Shown: positions 1 through 6,716 of the stretch, piece after piece
Layout of the letters: each line of letters begins with the position of its first letter
How positions within the stretch are numbered: the stretch's first letter is position 1
DNA from: Maridesulfovibrio salexigens DSM 2638
Lineage (GTDB): Bacteria; Desulfobacterota; Desulfovibrionia; Desulfovibrionales; Desulfovibrionaceae
NCBI RefSeq assembly: GCF_000023445.1
Contig: NC_012881.1
Span: forward strand, 1,803,501 to 1,867,500
Reading direction: 5' to 3'
Length of the DNA stretch: 64,000 nt
The notes under the pieces: generated by a model
What the model was told of the DNA's origin: nothing
The model's input: only the letters and a program-made list of their open reading frames with translations
The model's database searches: none
Program-made: the position numbers and the translations under genes

Positions 1-8
1 TCCATCAA

Positions 9-449
9 TTAAGCTTGGGGGTGGTGCTTTGCTGTATTGTCGAGTCCGCAGATCAGTTCTTGAATGGCCGTCATAGCCTCCTGTCCTTCCTTGCGAATTA
101 GTACCTTGTCCTCGTCATTTAACTCACCATCTTCGATTGCTTCACCATATACTGATATGAGGTCACCGAATTCTTTCACTGCCTTGACCAGTGTGGCGTT
201 GGGGCAGTTCTCATCAGGTATCATTATAAATAGACCGCCCATTTCAGCTGCCAGCAAATGCATGGGGTAGTCCGAACCGCAGGCTTTCATTAAAGGGACA
301 AGGAGTTCCGCTCCAAGCTTGTGGCTTGTATTCTCATAGTTCAGCTCATTGAGGAGGACATGGTGTTTCTTGCCCACTTTAGCGGCTACTGCCCGTGTTC
401 CAATATCTGAATTGATAACCATCTTGCGAACTGTTTCTGTCAGCTTCAT
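9..449 (-). CDS. Phage CII/CP76-type regulatory protein
   Basis: A 146-aa protein resembling the phage regulatory protein CII family (Phage_CP76). These are DNA-binding regulators found beside CI-type repressors in P2-like and mobile-element switches. It starts KLTETVRKMV and has a helical N-terminal half (TRAVAAKVGKKHHVLLNELN) that fits an HTH, then a middle part with AEMGGLFIMIP, and an acidic helical C-terminus. The ATG at 449 is preceded by a good Shine-Dalgarno (CAGGAG, about 6 nt away). It lies downstream of a small Cro-like gene on the same strand and divergent from a CI-like gene, the usual layout of a lysogeny or transfer switch. The family call rests on recalled similarity; which genes it controls is inference. 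Confidence 0.7.
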   Translation of the reverse strand: MKLTETVRKMVINSDIGTRAVAAKVGKKHHVLLNELNYENTSHKLGAELLVPLMKACGSDYPMHLLAAEMGGLFIMIPDENCPNATLVKAVKEFGDLISVYGEAIEDGELNDEDKVLIRKEGQEAMTAIQELICGLDNTAKHHPQA

Positions 450-530
450 GAAATTACTCCTGAAAATTACACTGCGCTTAACGTGACCATGAACGTGAAT
501 AGACGTAATTTTTGGTTGGCTGATTCTATA

Positions 531-806
531 CTAAGCAGTTTTGCGTTTAGGGCCGGGTTTCTCTGCGCTGCGTGCAGGGAGTATGTCTTCGGGCATATCG
601 TATTCGTCCCGTAAGATGTCTATATACTTCTGCGGACATTCGCCGCTGCGGATAATGCAGGAAACTCTAGAAGGAGTGAGTTCAAATCTTTCCGCAAGCA
701 CAACATTGGTTATCCCGTTCTTCTCCATCCACGCACGGCGCAGAAAGTGATCTGGAATAGATTCAGTAGTAAAGGGTTGCGCTGAGTCTTTAGTTTGGTT
801 AATCAT
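531..806 (-). CDS. Small Cro-like HTH DNA-binding protein
   Basis: A 91-aa basic protein with a probable helix-turn-helix (residues about 30-55, NVVLAERFELTPSRVSCIIR) and a lysine/arginine-rich tail (GPKRKTA). Spacing and sequence suit a small XRE/Cro-like regulator. The start at 806 has GAGG about 8 nt upstream. It is transcribed divergently from the CI-like gene, and the roughly 110-bp divergent region contains a strong inverted repeat. It probably acts with the two neighbouring regulators as a genetic switch; this role is inferred from position and HTH character only. Confidence 0.6.
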   Translation of the reverse strand: MINQTKDSAQPFTTESIPDHFLRRAWMEKNGITNVVLAERFELTPSRVSCIIRSGECPQKYIDILRDEYDMPEDILPARSAEKPGPKRKTA

Positions 807-870
807 TTACGGAACCTCAATAAGTTGATGGTTATTTTTATTGAATATGTGTTGTTGAGTTAATGTTTAG

Positions 871-905
871 TATAAATTTTTCTGCACAGTCAAGAAAAAT
901 TTATA
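871..905. promoter_or_regulatory. Perfect 13-bp inverted repeat, candidate operator
   Basis: The arms TATAAATTTTTCT (871-883) and AGAAAAATTTATA (893-905) are exact reverse complements separated by 9 nt, so the half-sites are about two helical turns apart. The element sits 11 bp before the preferred ATG (917) of the CI-like repressor and in the divergent regulator region. That position fits an operator for autoregulation; a 5' UTR hairpin is the alternative. Confidence 0.6.
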
Positions 906-916
906 AAAAGGGCGAA

Positions 917-1324
917 ATGTTTAGCGGAACAGACATCTATAAAAGAATTGAGCAAGTTAAAAGCGAGCTGAATCTGTCAAATAAAGCTCTTGCCGAACAA
1001 GGCAAGACAACAGATCGGACTATTATTAACATTAAGTCTGGTAGCTCAACACCTAATGCGAAAATTTTATACCATTGGCGCGAAAATTTGGGTTTGAATA
1101 TTAACTGGCTTCTCACTGGGGTTGGTGAAATGTTCTCTACAAATATACGTTCAGCAGAAGAGATGCTGCCTCCGTTAACTAAAAAACTAATGTCTGTAGA
1201 ACAATCTATGGATAAAGCCGCTCAGCTTGCCAAGCTGGAGGCTATGAAAGCCGTCATTGAAGGTGATATTGAGGATGAAAAAAGTGTTCAGTCTGGAGAC
1301 AGCGAACAAATCGCCAGTGGATAG
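917..1324 (+). CDS. CI-like phage repressor (HTH N-terminal domain)
   Basis: A 135-aa protein with a bacteriophage CI-type HTH domain at residues about 5-75. It includes ELNLSNKALAEQGKTTDRTI and the family-typical NINWLLTGVGEMF. The C-terminal part is helical and charged and has no recognisable peptidase (LexA-like) domain, so cleavage-based induction is not evident. I prefer the ATG at 917: an upstream in-frame start at 863 would place a perfect 13-bp inverted repeat inside the coding region and has no ribosome site, while 917 follows an AAAGGGCG stretch. A rho-independent terminator follows the gene. It is divergent from the Cro-like and CII-like genes and probably represses them. Confidence 0.75.
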   Translation: MFSGTDIYKRIEQVKSELNLSNKALAEQGKTTDRTIINIKSGSSTPNAKILYHWRENLGLNINWLLTGVGEMFSTNIRSAEEMLPPLTKKLMSVEQSMDKAAQLAKLEAMKAVIEGDIEDEKSVQSGDSEQIASG

Positions 1325-1337
1325 AGCGTAATTCTGA

Positions 1338-1377
1338 TTGGCCCACATTTATTAAAGGGATGTGGGTCAATTTTTTT
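1338..1377 (+). terminator. Rho-independent terminator after CI-like gene
   Basis: An 11-bp stem (TTGGCCCACAT pairing with ATGTGGGTCAA, one G-U pair) with an 11-nt loop, followed directly by seven T residues. It starts 14 bp after the stop of the CI-like gene and separates the regulator from the defence genes downstream. Confidence 0.85.
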
Positions 1378-1447
1378 AGCTAAAAATGATGTGATTTTGA
1401 TAATTGTTTTTCGGCTTTGAGTTTTTGAATATCTTAGGGGTGGAGTC

Positions 1448-2254
1448 TTGTCGGATTTTTCAATTCTATTGCTGCTAGTGGTTCTAGCTGTTGCTTACCG
1501 TTTTCTAAAGCTCAAGAAAAAAGATTCTCAGGCTACGAAGAAGGTTGCGGAGAAAGAAGAGGTTTTCAATGAGAACCCAAATTCTGCAACGTTGCTGCGT
1601 TCAGAAGAATATATAGAGCGGATGCGTCGGTTTAATAATCGTTGCTACAAGAATCTTACCGGGCAGGACCGAATCAATCATTATGGAGAAGAGGGTGAGC
1701 TGCTCGTTCTTGGGCATTGTGAGCTGGTGGGTAAGTCCGCTGTATATAGTAACGTAGGTTTAGCTCATGAAGGCGAAAAGTGTGAACTGGATATTCTTGC
1801 ACTCTGCAAATACGGGCTTGTCCATGTAGAAGTTAAGAACTTTTCCGGAAGCTATTGTCCGGCGGATGATTGTACCTGTTATCGTCCTGAAAAATGGCAG
1901 AAGGAATGGAAGGGTCAAACTAACGTTCTTAGGTCACCTGTTGTTCAGGCCGAAAGGTCCCGAGAAATCCTCGCTGATGCTTTGCCCTCCATTATTAATG
2001 AATCTCTCCCAATATTCTCTGTAATTGTTTTCACCAACGGAACCTTCAAACTCTCCAGAGTTGCTGAGGATCGTATAGTCATGTGTTCAGCAGAAACTTT
2101 TCAGGAAGTCTTTGATGAGTTCGTGAATGGTAGGAATCCTGAGTTTTCAGAGAAGATTGATCCGGTTGGTGCTGCAAAGTTTATGGCTAAACTTAAGGGC
2201 AATGATTTGTACCCGGCTTTTTATGCTCCAGAAACATTTAGGTGTTACAGGTAG
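1448..2254 (+). CDS. NERD-domain membrane-anchored protein
   Basis: A 268-aa protein that starts at a TTG preceded by AGGGGTGGAG. Residues about 3-20 form one hydrophobic segment followed by lysines (LKLKKK), so it is probably N-terminally anchored with a cytoplasmic body. The central part (about 75-165) matches a nuclease-related NERD domain: GEEGE, then CELDILAL and LVHVEVKNFSG, which supply the D...ExK-type acidic/lysine set of this PD-(D/E)xK-like fold. NERD proteins are often found in defence islands and mobile elements, and their substrates are mostly unknown. A 74-aa ORF follows after 4 bp. Nuclease activity is inference. Confidence 0.7.
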   Translation: MSDFSILLLLVVLAVAYRFLKLKKKDSQATKKVAEKEEVFNENPNSATLLRSEEYIERMRRFNNRCYKNLTGQDRINHYGEEGELLVLGHCELVGKSAVYSNVGLAHEGEKCELDILALCKYGLVHVEVKNFSGSYCPADDCTCYRPEKWQKEWKGQTNVLRSPVVQAERSREILADALPSIINESLPIFSVIVFTNGTFKLSRVAEDRIVMCSAETFQEVFDEFVNGRNPEFSEKIDPVGAAKFMAKLKGNDLYPAFYAPETFRCYR

Positions 2255-2258
2255 AATT

Positions 2259-2483
2259 ATGATTGATATTTGGGGATGGCGTAAGGCTAAAGGACTTAGC
2301 GATAAGCATGAAGGCATGGAAAGTTATAAGCAGGGCTTTGAAAAGATTTTGGCTGAAGGGATGTTTCATGCTGAAGCCTCAAATTCAGGAAAGCTGACAG
2401 GAAGTCACTTTTGTCGGGCTGATGAGCTTTTGGAAAAGCCGGTTGTCGTTATTCATGATGCTGAATCTATTCATCTGATGTAA
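2259..2483 (+). CDS. Small hypothetical protein (74 aa)
   Basis: I do not recognise this protein. It begins MIDIWGWRKAKGLSDK four bp after the NERD stop and ends 11 bp before the ATPase gene, so it is probably co-transcribed with both. The first half is charged and helical; it ends HDAESIHLM with no membrane segment. An upstream in-frame start at 2127 would overlap most of the NERD 3' end and is less likely. The ribosome site is weak, suggesting translational coupling to NERD. It could be an accessory protein of the neighbouring systems, but nothing in the sequence shows a function. Confidence 0.5.
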   Translation: MIDIWGWRKAKGLSDKHEGMESYKQGFEKILAEGMFHAEASNSGKLTGSHFCRADELLEKPVVVIHDAESIHLM

Positions 2484-2494
2484 GGAGTTTTGTT

Positions 2495-3814
2495 GTGTTT
2501 ATTAAGTCGTTTAAAGCTATTCAGGTTTATGGAACTTTGGATTTCGAAATTGATTTTAACCGGGATTTAACTTTTCTGATTGGGGCAAATGGGTGCGGGA
2601 AAACAACGGTTTTAAAACTTATCCACTCCTTTCTTGCTGTCGATATTGGTAAATTAATTACGACTCCCTTTCTTCGAATGGAGTTGAAAGTTCGAACAGA
2701 TAAAGATTTGCATTTATATTGCTCTAAGTCTGATGATGAATTGGAGATAGGGGTTGTTGGTGCTTCTGAAAAAATTAAAATTCCATATTTAGTTAATGAA
2801 GATAAACGTTCTTTTGGGCGCGAGTATGACTTTGATGAGGCGGCAGCTCTTGGGGACAAAAGTGAATTATATAAGATGCTAAGAAATCTTCCAAGAATTA
2901 CGTTTTTGAATCTTGAAAGAACATATGCCCGAAGTGGGGCAGATGATGATTTTGATGACTATGATTCTAGAAGATACCGTCCTAATTATCGACGTATGGT
3001 TTCGGCTGATAATGGTAGTTACGCCAATATACTAGATGCAAGTTTTCTTATTCAGGAAAATTATAGAATATTAAAAAAATATGAAGATAAAAAAAATATA
3101 AAACTTAAAGACAATATTTTAAAGTCAGCATTTCAGTATTCTGAAAATAGTCTTGCAGATTTTAATAATAAAAAAGTTAAGTCTGAGATTTCCGCAATTT
3201 TGAACAATAAAAAAGAAATTGATGATGCTGTATATTCTGTCGGAGTAAAAGATGCAGGTTTAAGAAATGAAGTAGATAAATTTTTCAATAAGCTTGAGTC
3301 ACTATACGAGTCAATTGAAGATGCTGATGATGATCTAGTCAGTTTAGAGTTGGTTATGAATAAGGCTCAGATTGATCGGTTTATATCATTGATTGATATT
3401 GTTGATGACCATAAGTCTAACATTGATAAGTTGTTTGAACCAATCAATACGTTTGTTTCAACAATTAACGATTTTTTTAAGGATTCAAGAAAAAAAGTAT
3501 CTATCAATACAATAGGGCGTTTGGTGATAGAAGATGTCAAAGGAAATGACGTACCAATTCATGGCTTGTCTTCTGGCGAGCGGCAACTTCTTGTTATATT
3601 TGCTCATGCAATCATTAAAATTGTTCGAAAGCCTAACTATAAAAAAGGTGTGTTTTTAATTGATGAGCCTGAACTGTCATTGCATATGAAGTGGCAAGAA
3701 AAGTTTTCGGAAAAAATATACGAATTAAATCAAGGTGCGCAGTTTATTATGGCGACTCATTCTCCTGAAATTGTAGGGGAAAATTTCGATAAGTATATTA
3801 ATGTGGATGGTTAA
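2495..3814 (+). CDS. ABC/SMC-like ATPase, PARIS AriA-like
   Basis: A 439-aa AAA_15/AAA_21-type ATPase. Walker A GANGCGKTT is at about residue 29, the ABC-type signature LSSGERQLL near 358, Walker B VFLIDEPELS near 387 and the H-loop MATHSPEIV near 420, with a long charged insertion between. It starts at GTG with TAAGGAG upstream. The next gene, 3 bp downstream, encodes a DUF4435 protein. ATPase + DUF4435 is the composition of PARIS anti-phage systems, where AriA holds AriB until a phage anti-restriction protein triggers release. Assignment as AriA is inferred from domain order and pairing; other OLD/DUF4435-type pairs exist. The locus is strikingly AT-rich, indicating transfer. Confidence 0.75.
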   Translation: MFIKSFKAIQVYGTLDFEIDFNRDLTFLIGANGCGKTTVLKLIHSFLAVDIGKLITTPFLRMELKVRTDKDLHLYCSKSDDELEIGVVGASEKIKIPYLVNEDKRSFGREYDFDEAAALGDKSELYKMLRNLPRITFLNLERTYARSGADDDFDDYDSRRYRPNYRRMVSADNGSYANILDASFLIQENYRILKKYEDKKNIKLKDNILKSAFQYSENSLADFNNKKVKSEISAILNNKKEIDDAVYSVGVKDAGLRNEVDKFFNKLESLYESIEDADDDLVSLELVMNKAQIDRFISLIDIVDDHKSNIDKLFEPINTFVSTINDFFKDSRKKVSINTIGRLVIEDVKGNDVPIHGLSSGERQLLVIFAHAIIKIVRKPNYKKGVFLIDEPELSLHMKWQEKFSEKIYELNQGAQFIMATHSPEIVGENFDKYINVDG

Positions 3815-3817
3815 TAG

Positions 3818-4678
3818 ATGAGCTTTGTTAGGAGTGATGTAGCGAGGGTGGCAAAGTCTATCTTTTTCTCAAAAGAAAATGGGATAGATATTTTTGTTGA
3901 GGATACTGCTGTTGGTTTTAAAAAATTGTATTTAATTTTATTTAAAAGAGTCTTTGAAGGTATATACAATATTGAGAATATTTATCCTCTTGGGTCAAGG
4001 TCTGCAGTTGTAAATAGGTGTCAAATTGATCAAAGGAGGGATAATCCACGTCCTAGACTCTATGTTGTAGATGGAGATTTAAATTTGTTGCATGGTAACT
4101 GGGATGTGCCGTGGGATGGTTTGTATCAGCTACCTCGTTACTGCATTGAGAATTTCTTGCTAGATGAACAGGCGATACTTGAAATTCTTGATGAGGAAGA
4201 TCCTGAACAGACTTTAGAAGATCTACGGATTCAATTTGATTTTGTTAATTGGATTAGCGCGAATAAAGAACTTATGGTCAATTTGTTTATCGAATATGCA
4301 GTGTCCATAGTTTTAACTCCAGAAGAGAAGACAATTAGTCTTGGTGTTAACGAATTGAAATCAGATTCATCTGGTATTGTCGACCACGTTAAAACAATTG
4401 AAAGAATAAATTTTATAAAGCAAAGAACTATCGAAAAAGTTGGCGAAGATTCTTATAGTATCGTTAAAGAAGAGATAGCCTCTATTGTCGGTGATGAAAA
4501 TATTATGCTTGTCAAATATGCTTCAGCTAAGGACTACCTCTTTCCTCTTTTGAAAATATATTTAAGAAACAAAAAGTGTGAGATCAAGCATACTCAATGT
4601 AGTTTACGATTACGAATTGCAAAGAAATGCAACTTGGATTGTTTGATGGACTGCATAGATTCTGTAAATGTAAACTAG
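3818..4678 (+). CDS. DUF4435 (TOPRIM-like) protein, PARIS AriB-like
   Basis: A 286-aa protein with the DUF4435 pattern. An early glutamate in IDIFVEDTAVG (E28) is followed by RLYVVDGDLN (DxD near residue 86) and the family-typical YCIENFLLDE (near 110). These are the acidic positions expected for a TOPRIM-like metal site. In PARIS, AriB is the toxic nuclease effector controlled by AriA, and the upstream ATPase gene lies only 3 bp away. The C-terminus (after about residue 215) is basic and contains several cysteines. tRNA cleavage is known for characterised AriB; activity of this protein is inferred. Confidence 0.72.
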   Translation: MSFVRSDVARVAKSIFFSKENGIDIFVEDTAVGFKKLYLILFKRVFEGIYNIENIYPLGSRSAVVNRCQIDQRRDNPRPRLYVVDGDLNLLHGNWDVPWDGLYQLPRYCIENFLLDEQAILEILDEEDPEQTLEDLRIQFDFVNWISANKELMVNLFIEYAVSIVLTPEEKTISLGVNELKSDSSGIVDHVKTIERINFIKQRTIEKVGEDSYSIVKEEIASIVGDENIMLVKYASAKDYLFPLLKIYLRNKKCEIKHTQCSLRLRIAKKCNLDCLMDCIDSVNVN

Positions 4679-4697
4679 TTACGGAGTTCATTTTAAT

Positions 4698-6107
4698 ATG
4701 AACGAATATAGTCGAAGATTGTTTTTGAAGAGTGGTATGTCATTGCTCTGTGGTGTCTCAGCTCTTCCTACAATTTCTTATGCAGAAGAAAGATTCATGT
4801 CCATTCCAAAAGCCCAATTCCAAAACGGCATAACAACAGCCGCTCACTACGCCAGTACTCTAAAAGAAGGCTCCTTCATAGAGTTCTCAGATACTGATGC
4901 CCAAAGCCGCATAATGCTGCGCGCTTATGGTTTCTACTTGGTGAATCAAACCGAGAATGGAGCAGTCTTCCATTTTTCCCCATCTAGAAATCAGGGAATT
5001 GAAACCATCGGCGGCATTCTTTACGATGATTCAAAGGTGGCTACCTATAAAATTGCCCTGCTGAAAGCTCTTGTAGACATCACTTCCGGGCTGGAGAACG
5101 AGCGAATCCATTATGATACTGAAAATGCTCAGGATTACGCTTACATCCCATATGGTCTGATAGCCTTCAAATGGGTGGTTTATTACTGGCCGCTGGTGGA
5201 GGCGTCCATCCGACAGATATCAAGCCCCAAGATGAGCTTTGAAGACGAGTTGCTTGAGCTGCAAGATATTTACACCAAGATTAATAAAGTAAATCCGCTG
5301 GCACAGTTTCAACAGGATTTTATTGCCGGTTACAAACCTGATAGCCCTATATATGATGTCGTGCGCCGACTTATGCGCAGCGTGGTCACGACCATCAAAG
5401 ATGGTCCTGTTGAGCATTCTGGGGCTAAGAATACTTTTGAGACTTCAGATCGATTCAATTCAGGACGGCTTACGCAAACTAAGCGGTCACTGTCTGATTT
5501 TGCTGGTTGCATGAAATGCGTGCGCTTCAAGACAGGGTTACTGTTTGAAATGCAGATGTTTGGCAGCATGATGTCTGACGCGATAGCTGTTCAATGGGGT
5601 AATGAGTGCGTGCGTCTCCAGAAGAAGCAGAATAGAAACTTGGCGGAGATCCTGCCGTACTTGTTCGTGGATGCTTTTGAAGAGCGCAACCAGAATGAAG
5701 CACGAAATCTGATCAAAGAGATCCTACAGCATGGCGAGAAGGTGTTTTGCATCTATTCCGGCAAGCCGTTACCCAAGAAATACGATATGGATCACCTATT
5801 ACCGTATGCAATTTTTTTCAATAACGACCTTTGGAATCTCGTTCCAAGCCTTCCCACGGTAAATAACAAGAAGTCAAATAAGATTATTACGTTGGATACC
5901 TTAGATGAGTCTAAATCAAGGCTGTTTGCTTTCTGGAACCAGACACGCAGCGTGGCCGAAGAGCAATTCTGCTCCGAGCTTGAAGCAACCTTGCAAATAG
6001 ATCCACTTAAGTCGAACTGGGAGCAAAAGACATTCTCAGTGGTCAGCAAGCAGGCCGAACTAACCGCACAATTCAGGGGATTACCAAGATGGACCTACAC
6101 TCCCTAG
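4698..6107 (+). CDS. HNH endonuclease-like protein with Tat-type leader
   Basis: A 469-aa protein. Residues about 350-400 carry an HNH-type nuclease core: CIYSGKPLPKKYDMDHLLPY, then NDLWNLVPSLPTVNNKKSN, with the DH, N and NKK features of the family. The first 30 residues form a textbook twin-arginine signal: SRRLFLKSG, a hydrophobic stretch, then ISYA-EE. That is unexpected for a DNA nuclease. An alternative start at Met34 (4797) gives a leaderless protein; its ribosome site is weak, whereas the ATG at 4698 has GGAG 11 nt upstream. Base composition rises in GC just after the leader. The 3' end overlaps the methyltransferase gene by 19 bp, suggesting coupling. A restriction-like role is inferred. 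Confidence 0.65.
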   Translation: MNEYSRRLFLKSGMSLLCGVSALPTISYAEERFMSIPKAQFQNGITTAAHYASTLKEGSFIEFSDTDAQSRIMLRAYGFYLVNQTENGAVFHFSPSRNQGIETIGGILYDDSKVATYKIALLKALVDITSGLENERIHYDTENAQDYAYIPYGLIAFKWVVYYWPLVEASIRQISSPKMSFEDELLELQDIYTKINKVNPLAQFQQDFIAGYKPDSPIYDVVRRLMRSVVTTIKDGPVEHSGAKNTFETSDRFNSGRLTQTKRSLSDFAGCMKCVRFKTGLLFEMQMFGSMMSDAIAVQWGNECVRLQKKQNRNLAEILPYLFVDAFEERNQNEARNLIKEILQHGEKVFCIYSGKPLPKKYDMDHLLPYAIFFNNDLWNLVPSLPTVNNKKSNKIITLDTLDESKSRLFAFWNQTRSVAEEQFCSELEATLQIDPLKSNWEQKTFSVVSKQAELTAQFRGLPRWTYTP

Positions 6108-6670
6108 AATTCTACAACGCCAACGCTAAACAATACGCCGAACAAACCATGGCGTTGGACGTTTCACACCTTTACGACAAATTTCTCCCGCATCTAGCTG
6201 TTGGATCGCATATCCTCGATGTTGGATGCGGCTCCGGTCGTGATTCTCTCCATTTCATCAATCAAGGCTACAAAGTAACCGCCTTCGACGGTTCTCCAGA
6301 AATAGTAGCTCAAGCAAACACGATTCTGCCAATCAAAGCAAAGGTCATGTTGTTTGACGAAATGGATTTCGAACCCAAGTCATTTGACGGCATATGGGCC
6401 TGCGCAAGCTTGTTGCATCTACTGTCGGACGAATTGCCGATAATTATCAGAAAGTTAAGGACGTTCCTCAAAGATGATGGAGTCTTTTTCTGCTCCTTCA
6501 AGCTGGGAGATGGCCTGCGCACAGACAGCCATGGTCGACGCTTCTTAGATATGACCAAGGAAGGGCTGCGTCGTGTGCTTGAGGAATGCGGGTACGGCGG
6601 GATCGATGTTTTCACTAATGACGGTGTTGGTGGTGAGATTTGGGTGAATGTTTTTTGGTCTTGTCGCTAG
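6089..6670 (+). CDS. Class I SAM-dependent methyltransferase
   Basis: A 193-aa Rossmann methyltransferase. The SAM motif I ILDVGCGSGRDSLHF is near residue 43, followed by VTAFDGSPE (motif II acidic residue), then GIWACASLLHL (motif IV region). It looks like the small-molecule TehB/UbiE-type fold. It has no NPPY-type DNA-methylase motif, so a role as cognate DNA methylase for the upstream HNH protein is not supported. The gene starts inside the HNH 3' end (19-bp overlap), so the two are translationally linked. The substrate is unknown. Confidence 0.75.
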   Translation: MDLHSLEFYNANAKQYAEQTMALDVSHLYDKFLPHLAVGSHILDVGCGSGRDSLHFINQGYKVTAFDGSPEIVAQANTILPIKAKVMLFDEMDFEPKSFDGIWACASLLHLLSDELPIIIRKLRTFLKDDGVFFCSFKLGDGLRTDSHGRRFLDMTKEGLRRVLEECGYGGIDVFTNDGVGGEIWVNVFWSCR

Positions 6671-6716
6671 AAGACGCATTTAAAATTGAAAATGTTCATG
6701 AAGAGGGAGGGGGCGG

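Noticed and set aside
480-498. AACGTGA direct repeat (480-486 and 492-498) as an operator of the CII-like gene
   Set aside because: Only two short copies 12 bp apart; too weak to list as a feature.
6089-6670. Cognate DNA methylase for the HNH protein
   Set aside because: Motifs are of the small-molecule class I type, with no NPPY/DPPY catalytic motif.
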